Shown: positions 1-4,968 of the stretch, one piece after another
Layout of the letters: each line of letters starts with the position of its first letter
Numbering within the stretch: the stretch's first letter is position 1
Assembly (NCBI GenBank): GCA_018897155.1
Contig: JAHILE010000033.1
Coordinates: forward strand, 1-5,399
DNA length: 5,399 nt
Source: Nanoarchaeota archaeon
GTDB taxonomy: Archaea; EX4484-52; LFW-46
Direction: 5' to 3'
Position numbers and translations under genes: made by a program
Notes under the pieces: generated by a model
What the model was told of the DNA's origin: nothing
The model's input: the letters and a program-made list of their open reading frames with translations, nothing else
Databases searched by the model: none

Positions 1-411
1 AACGCATTTTCTTATTTTGCGATTGTCGGAGAGAAAGCGCAGGCGGCTCAAACCTCGCCTCCCGCTGCTGAGCCGCCTAAGGAGACGGTTAAAGAGGAAA
101 CAACTGATGAACAGCCGAAAGAGCCTGACGCGCCTGTTGTTGAAGAGCCGAAGGCAACGCCGCCATACTTTACCTATGTTATCGCCGTGATCATATTGCT
201 TGTCGCGGCTTATGCGGCAACGAAAATAAAGGCGACAAAGGAGGATAAAGCGCCGCGAAACGAGCCTGTTAGCGAACCCACGGCAAAGTATTTTGTGCCG
301 CATCAAGGCAAAAAACCAGAAATTCCAAAAACAAGGATTGCTGCGCAAAAGAACAATCTCGACGACATTGAAAAAAGGCTTGATGCTATAAGGAGGAAGC
401 TGAAGGAATAA
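1..411 (+). CDS. Membrane-anchored surface protein, C-terminal part (5' end outside window)
   Basis: The frame is open from base 1 to the TAA at 409-411, giving 136 visible residues. A GTG at 187 is internal, because the frame continues upstream without a stop. Residues 1-12 (NAFSYFAIVGEK) resemble the closing strand of PGF-pre-PGF-type domains of archaeal surface proteins; that match is from memory and tentative. Residues 18-55 form a low-complexity Pro/Glu/Lys/Thr linker. Residues 56-74 are a hydrophobic helix (core YVIAVIILLVAAYAA), followed at once by basic residues (KIKATK), so the tail should be cytoplasmic and the missing N-terminal part outside the cell. Residues 116-136 are charged and probably helical or coiled coil (ending DDIEKRLDAIRRKLKE). 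I infer a single-pass anchored cell-surface protein; its external function cannot be told from this fragment. The gene ends about 20 bases before the ATPase promoter, so the two are separate transcription units. Confidence 0.8.
   Translation, partial: NAFSYFAIVGEKAQAAQTSPPAAEPPKETVKEETTDEQPKEPDAPVVEEPKATPPYFTYVIAVIILLVAAYAATKIKATKEDKAPRNEPVSEPTAKYFVPHQGKKPEIPKTRIAAQKNNLDDIEKRLDAIRRKLKE
41..78. repeat. Perfect 10-bp inverted repeat inside the surface-protein linker
   Basis: AGGCGGCTCA at 41-50 is the exact reverse complement of TGAGCCGCCT at 69-78, with an 18-base spacer. It lies within coding sequence for the start of the Pro-rich linker. Bases 46-77 also align without gaps to 1894-1925 (25 of 32 identical), where another hairpin occurs in an intergenic gap. 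It could be a dispersed element or a chance product of GC-rich Ala/Glu/Pro codons. Confidence 0.5.
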
Positions 412-432
412 CGACCACGTTCCAGCACGTAC

Positions 433-447
433 CGAAAGCTTTATATA
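433..447 (+). promoter_or_regulatory. Archaeal BRE/TATA promoter of the ATPase gene
   Basis: CGAAAG at 433-438 fits a TFB-recognition element and TTTATATA at 440-447 fits the TATA box. With the usual spacing of about 25 bases from TATA centre to start, transcription would begin near 467-473. The leader before the ATG at 481 would then be about 8-14 bases, just enough to include the GGTGA at 471-475. Confidence 0.75.
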
Positions 448-477
448 TTCACTTAGTGAATAATTCAGTAGGTGAAT
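447..477. promoter_or_regulatory. Tandem 15-bp palindromes, likely operator of the ATPase gene
   Basis: Two inverted repeats lie 16 bp apart: ATTCACTTAGTGAAT at 447-461 (arms ATTCAC/GTGAAT) and ATTCAGTAGGTGAAT at 463-477 (arms ATTCA/TGAAT). They match at 12 of 15 positions. The first abuts the TATA box and the second covers the predicted start site and Shine-Dalgarno sequence, so a bound dimer should block initiation. The encoded ATPase has a predicted winged-helix region, making autorepression a reasonable but unproven guess. Confidence 0.6.
471..475 (+). promoter_or_regulatory. Ribosome binding site deciding the ATPase start
   Basis: GGTGA, within TAGGTGA, is complementary to the archaeal 16S 3' end and stands 5 bases before the ATG at 481. 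It overlaps the alternative GTG at 472, which argues that this GTG is part of the Shine-Dalgarno sequence and not the start codon. Confidence 0.6.
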
Positions 478-480
478 AGA

Positions 481-1872
481 ATGAAATTTATTGACCGAAT
501 AGAAGAAATACGTTATCTGAAAGAAGCCGCCGGATTGTCCAAGAGCAAGCTTTTCACTGTTTCCATTACAGGCCTTAGGAGAGTTGGAAAAACAAGGCTC
601 ATTCTAGAACTATTATCAAAGGATGACTTGTATTTTTTTGTAAACAAAGACAAGGAAAGCACAAGCCTTTTGCAGGAGTATGCAGACATTCTCCGGGCAA
701 GAAAAATCATTACCGAACTTGAAGTATTGAACAGTTGGGACACTTTTTTTAAGATACTATTAGAGCGGTTTAAGGGAATTATTGTCTTTGACGAATTCCA
801 GAATTTTATGGCTGTCGACAAGTCGGTTTATGGAATCCTTCAGAAGCACATTGATTTAAACGAGAACAAAGGCGGGCTTTTTATCATTTTCTCGGGCTCT
901 ACAGTTGGCCTTATGAAAAAGCTTTTTTCTGATTCAAAACAGCCTTTATACGGCCGCCTCAAAAGAAAGATGCCGCTAAAGCCGCTCATGTTCCGCGATA
1001 CGTTAGAAGTATGCAATACGCTCGGAATACACTCTATTGAAGAAGCGGTGCGGCTTTATGCAATTTTCGGCGGCTTTCCAAAATATTATGTCGCCATAGA
1101 GGATGAACAGCTTGGCGACGCAAGTTTTGAAAAGATAATGGACCGATTATTCTTTGCAGAAAACGCAGTTCTTGAAGACGAGGCAAGCCAGATACTATCT
1201 TTGGAATTTGGCAAAAGATCCGGCATATATTATGACATTCTTGCGGCGATAGCATCCGGAAATACAAGAATAAGCGAGGTTGCATCCGTTCTTAGAAAGA
1301 AAGAAACCACATTGACAAGGCAGCTTAACGAACTTATAAACCGTTTTGAGATTGTATCTGTCGAGAAACCAGTCACCGGAGGAAAAAGTATTTTTGTCAT
1401 CAATCATCCGCTTCTTAATTTCTGGTTCAGGTTTTTCTACAAGAACCTATCCAGTTATAAAAGGCGTGAAGGCTGGCTGGTCAATAAAGTGAAAAATAAT
1501 ACAAACGCATACGTGGGCTTGCGGTTTGAAGAAGTGTGCCGCGAGTTCTTATTATCACAAAAGCTGAATTTTGAGAAGACCAGCAGATGGTGGGGCGCAT
1601 ACCGGGAAAATGAGGAAAGAAAAGTCGCGGAAATAGATATTGTTTCGATTAACGAACAGACAAAGGAAATACTCTTCTGCGAATGCAAATGGCAGGACAA
1701 AGTCGACGCAAAGAAAGTATTAACGGAACTGAAAGATAAAACAAAGTTCGTAAACTGGAATAGGGAAAAAAGAAAGGAACAGTACGCCATTTTTGCCAAA
1801 TCCTTCAAAGAGCGGTTTAAAGAGCCGAACCTGTTGCTTTTTGATTTAACGGATTTGGAAAAGCTCTTGTAA
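481..1872 (+). CDS. Archaeal ATPase with wHTH and DUF234 nuclease-like C-terminus
   Basis: This 463-residue protein has the layout of the archaeal ATPase family (PF01637 with DUF234), a STAND/AAA-like P-loop group common in archaea. Numbering from the ATG at 481, the Walker A motif GLRRVGKT is at about 31-38, Walker B VFDEFQ at 102-107, and a sensor-like FSGS at about 137-140. The family's GGFPKYY motif is at 197-203. Residues about 252-310 look like a winged helix (ISEVASVLRKKETTLTRQL). The C-terminal part has RFEE near 348-351, D386 in AEIDIV, and E401-C-K403, the pattern of a PD-(D/E)xK nuclease fold. The ATG start is preferred over the in-frame GTG at 472 because of the Shine-Dalgarno position. 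The gene stands alone with its own promoter and palindromic operator. The cellular role of this family is poorly known; a mobile-element or defence link is only a guess. No frameshift or missing motif is visible. Confidence 0.92.
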   Translation: MKFIDRIEEIRYLKEAAGLSKSKLFTVSITGLRRVGKTRLILELLSKDDLYFFVNKDKESTSLLQEYADILRARKIITELEVLNSWDTFFKILLERFKGIIVFDEFQNFMAVDKSVYGILQKHIDLNENKGGLFIIFSGSTVGLMKKLFSDSKQPLYGRLKRKMPLKPLMFRDTLEVCNTLGIHSIEEAVRLYAIFGGFPKYYVAIEDEQLGDASFEKIMDRLFFAENAVLEDEASQILSLEFGKRSGIYYDILAAIASGNTRISEVASVLRKKETTLTRQLNELINRFEIVSVEKPVTGGKSIFVINHPLLNFWFRFFYKNLSSYKRREGWLVNKVKNNTNAYVGLRFEEVCREFLLSQKLNFEKTSRWWGAYRENEERKVAEIDIVSINEQTKEILFCECKWQDKVDAKKVLTELKDKTKFVNWNREKRKEQYAIFAKSFKERFKEPNLLLFDLTDLEKLL

Positions 1873-1893
1873 TTGCAAAGCGCCGATTTTTCA

Positions 1894-1925
1894 GCTCAAA
1901 TAGCATCTCCCGCTATTGAGCCGCC
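1894..1925. terminator. Hairpin in the convergent gap, possible bidirectional terminator
   Basis: CTCAA(A)TAGC at 1895-1904 pairs with GCTATTGAG at 1912-1920: 9 base pairs, one bulged A and a 7-base loop. It lies in the 65-bp gap between the stops of the ATPase (1872) and the DUF35 gene (1938), where a two-way terminator is expected. No T-run follows it on the plus strand; TTTTT lies just before it at 1887-1891. The 32 bases resemble 46-77 in the surface-protein gene. Confidence 0.35.
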
Positions 1926-1937
1926 GAAGAAGGAGCA

Positions 1938-2339
1938 TCATACCAGCTGGAACTTCAGCCCGTAGTGTATTATGCCTTCTTTTCCGTCCTCATAAACCTT
2001 TCGAAAGCAAGCAGCTACTTTAGCGCCGATTTTAATGCGGTCAAGCGGAGAATCTACAATCTGCGAAACAAGAACCGGGCCGCTGTCAAGCTTTATCAAA
2101 GCCACTGCATAAGGCGTCTGCTTCTCAAATCCTGTAGGACCTGAGCGGATTATAGAATATGTGTATATACAGCCCTTTCTTTCGAACTCTTTTTCCTCAA
2201 GAACGCCGCGTCGTCGGCATGTCGGGCAGATCTCGCGCGGCGGATAATAATCCGTCTTGCAAGTCTTGCAGTGATTTCCAAGCAGCCGATAGTGGTGCTT
2301 AAACCTTCGCCATAAAAGCGGAACTGATGTGCGGTGCAT
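1938..2339 (-). CDS. DUF35 zinc-ribbon/OB-fold protein (thiolase/HMG-CoA synthase partner)
   Basis: This 133-residue protein has the two-part DUF35 layout. An N-terminal rubredoxin-like zinc ribbon has cysteines C24, C27, C38 and C41 (CKTC...CPTC, with the family's YPPRE between the pairs). An OB-fold of about 90 residues follows (IYTYSIIR, PYAVALIKLDSGPVLVSQI). In archaea such proteins hold acetoacetyl-CoA thiolase and HMG-CoA synthase together in one complex and may bind the CoA of the passing intermediate. Here it is encoded in the thiolase operon, so that role is likely. The ATG at 2339 is chosen because GAGGT lies 8 bases upstream and the protein then begins just before the conserved LWRRF...YRLLG segment. 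An in-frame ATG at 2354 would add five residues and would overlap this Shine-Dalgarno sequence. The upstream gene stops at 2367, so the genes are 27 bases apart. Confidence 0.9.
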   Translation of the reverse strand: MHRTSVPLLWRRFKHHYRLLGNHCKTCKTDYYPPREICPTCRRRGVLEEKEFERKGCIYTYSIIRSGPTGFEKQTPYAVALIKLDSGPVLVSQIVDSPLDRIKIGAKVAACFRKVYEDGKEGIIHYGLKFQLV

Positions 2340-2366
2340 AATTATTAACCTCATTATCTATATCTC

Positions 2367-2675
2367 TTATCTCAGTACAAACCCAAATGACGATTCAACT
2401 TTCGTCAGTATCTCTTCCCTTGATATATGCAAAGAGCACTTCTTTCGCGATATAATGATGCCATCATCATCCGCGCCAACTACATCAAAGCCGGGATATT
2501 TATCCATCGCGCCGTTCATTTTGCGTAAAATATATATTGCTGGTATGGAGTATAAGTGCTCTCCAGGAGCAAGATTTCCACCCAACTCGCCAAATTGTAT
2601 CATCGGCACTTTTCTCTCTTCATCGTAAACTATCCTGCCTCCATTTCCAACATTAGTTATTTCTCTGTAAGTCAT
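2367..2675 (-). CDS. Unknown 102-residue protein between thiolase and DUF35 genes
   Basis: I do not recognise a family. The protein is small and soluble, with no signal peptide, membrane segment or metal-binding cysteine cluster. It has likely beta strands (GRIVYD, VPMIQFG, FDVVGADDDGIIIS) and a helix-like C-terminal stretch (SREEILTKVESSFGFVL). The start is set at the ATG at 2675, because AGGAAGTGAT ends 4 bases upstream and is nearly the full complement of the archaeal 16S 3' end. An in-frame GTG at 2684 falls inside that Shine-Dalgarno sequence and would add three residues. The strong ribosome site and tight placement in the operon support a real gene. Its position between two genes whose products normally work in one complex suggests a role linked to thiolase/HMG-CoA synthase, but this is inference from context only. 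Confidence 0.75.
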   Translation of the reverse strand: MTYREITNVGNGGRIVYDEERKVPMIQFGELGGNLAPGEHLYSIPAIYILRKMNGAMDKYPGFDVVGADDDGIIISRKKCSLHISREEILTKVESSFGFVLR

Positions 2676-2692
2676 ATGAATCACTTCCTAAA
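2675..2692 (-). promoter_or_regulatory. Extended ribosome binding site of the 102-residue gene
   Basis: Read on the minus strand, AGGAAGTGAT differs at one base from AGGAGGTGAT, the complement of the archaeal 16S 3' end, and is followed by TCAT and the ATG. This is the strongest ribosome site in the window. The same GTGAT-N4-ATG spacing recurs at the MNT1 and thiolase starts. Confidence 0.65.
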
Positions 2693-2724
2693 AATCCGTT
2701 CATTTCGCTTCGCTCATTCTCGGC

Positions 2725-2749
2725 TTTTCAAACGCTTAGCGTTTGAAAA
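2725..2749. repeat. Perfect palindrome centred on the thiolase stop codon
   Basis: TTTTCAAACGC at 2725-2735 and GCGTTTGAAAA at 2739-2749 are perfect reverse complements, with only the three bases of the thiolase stop codon (TAA on the minus strand) between them. As RNA this is an 11-bp stem with a UAA loop. It could mark the 3' end of the upstream message, stabilise it, or tune expression of the two genes downstream. No U-run follows directly, so it is not a standard intrinsic terminator; a T-run occurs about 30 bases further on. Confidence 0.7.
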
Positions 2750-3902
2750 TATGCACAACCGCAGTCGCGCCGCTTCCGCCGACATTGTGCGTCATTCCGA
2801 TTTCTGCGCCTTTGACCTGCCTTGCGCCGGCTTCACCGCGCAATTGCATAACGATTTCACATGCTTGTTTTATTCCTGTTGCGCCGACAGGGTGTCCGCA
2901 TGCTTTGAGCCCTCCTGAAGTATTAAATGGAATTTTTCCGCCGAGCTTTGTGTTTCCTTCCTCGATGAATTTAGCGCCTTTGCCCTTTTCCGCAAAGCCC
3001 AAATCCTCAACTGCCATAAGCTCTGCAATCGTAAAGCAATCATGAACTTCCACAACATTGATGTCCTTTGGCGCGACTCCTGCCTGCTTGTATGCAGCTC
3101 TAGATGCCATTATTGTCGCATCAAGCCTTGTGAGTGATTTTCTCTGCGCAAGAGCCAAACTGTCTGATGCCTGCCCTGAGCCGACAACATAAACCGGATT
3201 GCTTGTGTATTTCTTCGCAATGTCCTCCCTGCATAGAATCATTGCCGCCGCGCCGTCTGAAACAGGCGAACAGTCAAGAAGAGTAAGCGGATCTGCAACC
3301 ATTGTCGCATTCAGGACTTGATCGATTGTAATCTTGTTCTTGAACTGAGCAATCGGATTCATTGAGCCGTGCTCGTGGTTTTTCACGGAAATTGCAGCAA
3401 GCTGCTCGCGCTTTGTTCCATATTCATGCATATGCCTTCGCGCCATCAAAGCATAAAGGCCCGGAAATGTCAAACCCTGGAAGCCTTCCCATTCCTCGTC
3501 TGCCGCGCCCATCAAAGTTGTCGTGACCTGGTCGCCGGACATGTCGGTCATTTTTTCCGCGCCTCCGACAAGAACCATGTTATGCTGGCCTGAAAGTATT
3601 GAGAATAGTCCCTGCCTTAACGCAAGTCCGCCGGATGCGCAAGCTGCTTCTACGCGAGTTGCAGGAATAGTCATGCCAATCTGATCTGCAACAAGCGCGC
3701 CTAAATGCTCTTGTCCTGTAAGCCGGCCGCTCGCCATATTTCCGATAAACATCGCATCGATTTCCTTTCCTTCTATCTTCGCATCGGTTACTGCTTTTAC
3801 CCCTGCCTCAAGCGCGAGGTTTCGAAGGCCCTTTTCCCAATGCTCGCCGAATTTAGTAAGGCCTAATCCTATGACTGCAACTCGAAATTTTGGACTGTCC
3901 AT
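2736..3902 (-). CDS. Acetyl-CoA acetyltransferase (archaeal thiolase)
   Basis: This 388-residue thiolase-fold enzyme is full length for the archaeal acetoacetyl-CoA thiolase/SCPx-like family. The reaction is condensation of two acetyl-CoA to acetoacetyl-CoA, the first step of the mevalonate (isoprenoid lipid) pathway. Numbering from the ATG at 3902, the nucleophile is C88 in EAACASGG, a conserved His is H287 in EVHDCF, and C335-G-H337-P lies in the [14 protein letters not shown] motif. The C-terminus has the glycine-rich HNVGGSGAT loop. The N-terminal [13 protein letters not shown] strand is typical of the family; MDSPKF before it is a short extension. The ATG is preferred over the GTG at 3911, since GTGAT looks like a ribosome site 4 bases before the ATG; the GTG would overlap the HEPN1 stop. 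The sequence around this start is nearly identical to that of MNT1. A DUF35 gene lies two genes downstream, as expected for the archaeal thiolase/HMG-CoA synthase complex. Other thiolase substrates cannot be excluded. Confidence 0.92.
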   Translation of the reverse strand: MDSPKFRVAVIGLGLTKFGEHWEKGLRNLALEAGVKAVTDAKIEGKEIDAMFIGNMASGRLTGQEHLGALVADQIGMTIPATRVEAACASGGLALRQGLFSILSGQHNMVLVGGAEKMTDMSGDQVTTTLMGAADEEWEGFQGLTFPGLYALMARRHMHEYGTKREQLAAISVKNHEHGSMNPIAQFKNKITIDQVLNATMVADPLTLLDCSPVSDGAAAMILCREDIAKKYTSNPVYVVGSGQASDSLALAQRKSLTRLDATIMASRAAYKQAGVAPKDINVVEVHDCFTIAELMAVEDLGFAEKGKGAKFIEEGNTKLGGKIPFNTSGGLKACGHPVGATGIKQACEIVMQLRGEAGARQVKGAEIGMTHNVGGSGATAVVHIFKR

Positions 3903-3918
3903 AAAAATCACACATTAT
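3883..3918. repeat. Junction repeat, copy A (HEPN1 end / thiolase start)
   Basis: Bases 3883-3911 match 4573-4601 at 28 of 29 positions. The match continues into ACATTAT versus ATTAT, with a 2-base CA indel. On the minus strand the block holds the HEPN1 stop, the GTGAT ribosome-site-like sequence, the thiolase ATG and its first codons (MDSPKFR). Confidence 0.85.
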
Positions 3919-4267
3919 CTTCTTCTGCTTTGATGATATTTTGTATTTTGCCCTTTAATGTGGGAATGTCATTTTCTGCTGTTTCCCATACAGCATCAAA
4001 ATCGACGCCGAAGTAACTATGTATCAATTTGTCCCTCATTCCAGCCATGTCTTTCCATGGAATGTCGGGATACTTCTTTCTCATGTTGTCTGATAAGTTT
4101 TTTGTAGCTTCGCCGATTATTTCAATCTGGCGCACAATCCCATCGCGGAGCAATTTCTTTCGGTTGCTGATAAATTCGTCGTAATCTATATTTTGGAGAT
4201 ATTCCTCAATGGTCAACATGGCGTCAAAAATATGCTTCAGATACACGAGATCGTCTTTACGCCCCAT
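3908..4267 (-). CDS. hepT: HEPN toxin of type VII pair 1 (HepT-like, DUF86)
   Basis: This 119-residue all-helical protein is of HepT/DUF86 type. The HEPN ribonuclease motif is R78-DKLI-H83, followed by Y85, i.e. the full RX4HXY motif. Family features include IIGEATKN (about 50-57), DIPW (68-71) and HSYFGVD (83-89). Known HepT toxins cut RNA, including tRNA 3' ends in a studied cyanobacterial case, and are neutralised when the MNT partner adds AMP residues to the motif tyrosine, which is present here. Its ATG overlaps the end of MNT1 by 11 bases, so translation is probably coupled and the antitoxin is made first. The TGA at 3908-3910 is 5 bases before the thiolase ATG, placing a toxin gene directly upstream of a metabolic gene. 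The protein is complete with no lost residues, so it is probably active. The symbol is by family only. Confidence 0.9.
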   Translation of the reverse strand: MGRKDDLVYLKHIFDAMLTIEEYLQNIDYDEFISNRKKLLRDGIVRQIEIIGEATKNLSDNMRKKYPDIPWKDMAGMRDKLIHSYFGVDFDAVWETAENDIPTLKGKIQNIIKAEEDNV

Positions 4268-4592
4268 AAATAACCTCTGCTTCTTTTTTTATCCGGTCTT
4301 TCAGATACGGACTTATGGCGTTTTCAGTGAGCAAATCCACCTTTTTCCCCACTTCTTCGGATACTTCCCGCTCGATTCTTACAAAATCAAGGAGGCTTTT
4401 CCTATCTCTGAACTCCACAAGCACATCAATATCGCTTTTAGGCGTTTGCTCTCCGCGCGCATAAGAGCCGAAAATGCGGATTCTCTTTGCTCCGCGCCTG
4501 GAGAGAGAGTAAACGAGTTTTTTTATAACTGCATCGCGGCTGACTCTATTTGCCGACATCTTCCTATCAATGCGAAATTTTGGATTGTCCAT
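4257..4592 (-). CDS. mntA: MNT nucleotidyltransferase antitoxin of pair 1 (MntA-like)
   Basis: This minimal nucleotidyltransferase has 111 residues from the ATG at 4592. It carries the complete GSX10DXD motif (G42-S43, D54, D56 in IFGSYARGE...KSDIDVLVEF) and a third acidic residue D86 in KKVDLLT. MntA antitoxins of type VII systems use this site to transfer AMP to a tyrosine in the HEPN toxin. The gene precedes and overlaps HEPN1, the usual order. The start is uncertain: TTG 4625 and GTG 4601 also lie in frame. The ATG at 4592 has GTGAT 4 bases upstream. A later ATG at 4559 would remove MDNPKFRIDRK, which is not part of the usual MNT fold and matches the thiolase N-terminus at the DNA level. 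The HEPN2 stop lies 10 bases upstream of the chosen start. The symbol is by family only. Confidence 0.9.
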   Translation of the reverse strand: MDNPKFRIDRKMSANRVSRDAVIKKLVYSLSRRGAKRIRIFGSYARGEQTPKSDIDVLVEFRDRKSLLDFVRIEREVSEEVGKKVDLLTENAISPYLKDRIKKEAEVIYGA

Positions 4593-4606
4593 AAAAATCA
4601 CATTAT
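4573..4606. repeat. Junction repeat, copy B (HEPN2 end / MNT1 start)
   Basis: This is the partner of 3883-3918. On the minus strand it holds the HEPN2 stop region, GTGATTTTTATG and the codons for MDNPKFR. Together with copy A it flanks the MNT1-HEPN1 pair as a direct repeat about 690 bp apart. A more diverged third copy lies at the MNT2 start. Confidence 0.85.
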
Positions 4607-4968
4607 TTATTTGAATCCTCAACAATTAAAATATTTTTCAACATTACTTCTATTTTAGGCTTTGTTTCCGGAATATTTTTTGTCACAATTTGCCAGATAA
4701 TGCTTAAATCGACTCCGAAGTATTCGTGAATTGCAATGTTTCTTAGCCCGAGCATCCTGCTCCACGGAATTTCAGAATATAGTTTCCTAATCTCCAATGG
4801 TATGTTCTTTGATGCTTCGCCGATTATTTCAAGGTTTCTTATAACTGCATCCACAACCAGCTTGTTTTCCGAAAATTTTTCATAATTCATATTGCGGGTG
4901 TATGCTTGGATTCTATTCATTGACTCCAAAATATCTTCAACGAATAATTTGTACGACCGCTTAAGCAT
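4603..4968 (-). CDS. hepT: HEPN toxin of type VII pair 2 (HepT-like, DUF86)
   Basis: This 121-residue HepT/DUF86 protein has the motif R76-NIAI-H81 and Y83 (RX4HXY), numbered from the ATG at 4968. It shares the blocks IIGEASKN, EIPW and HEYFGVD with HEPN1, and is otherwise well diverged, with a longer C-terminal tail (MLKNILIVEDSNK). The two are paralogues or relatives acquired separately, not a recent copy. The ATG at 4968 overlaps the MNT2 stop by 8 bases; a TTG at 4974 would add two residues and is less likely. A predicted RNase toxin neutralised by AMP addition at Y83 by its partner is the family role. All active-site residues are present. Whether each antitoxin acts only on its own toxin or also on the other cannot be told. 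The symbol is by family only. Confidence 0.9.
   Translation of the reverse strand: MLKRSYKLFVEDILESMNRIQAYTRNMNYEKFSENKLVVDAVIRNLEIIGEASKNIPLEIRKLYSEIPWSRMLGLRNIAIHEYFGVDLSIIWQIVTKNIPETKPKIEVMLKNILIVEDSNK

Noticed and set aside
187-411. Stand-alone 74-residue membrane protein starting at GTG 187
   Set aside because: The frame is open upstream to base 1 with a coherent domain end and Pro-rich linker, so this is the end of a larger gene.
416-430. CACGT direct repeat exactly 10 bp apart (416-420, 426-430) upstream of the ATPase promoter
   Set aside because: It could be an activator site one helical turn apart, but five-base repeats are too short to support a claim.
472-480. GTG 472 as start of the ATPase
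   Set aside because: It lies inside the GGTGA Shine-Dalgarno sequence and the second palindrome; ATG 481 is 5 bases downstream and gives the usual family N-terminus.
2697-2718. Direct repeat CGTTCATT/CGCTCATT with TTCGCTTCGC between, after the thiolase stop
   Set aside because: Short and imperfect; no clear function and likely chance, although it lies beside the stop-codon palindrome.
2329-3045. Plus-strand frames opposite the thiolase, the 102-residue gene and DUF35 (2329-2628, 2556-2918, 2743-3045)
   Set aside because: They are antisense shadows of well-supported genes, with low-complexity or motif-free products and no ribosome sites.
4209-4658. Plus-strand 149-residue frame across the MNT/HEPN genes
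   Set aside because: It is antisense to genes with complete catalytic motifs; the product shows no recognisable domain.
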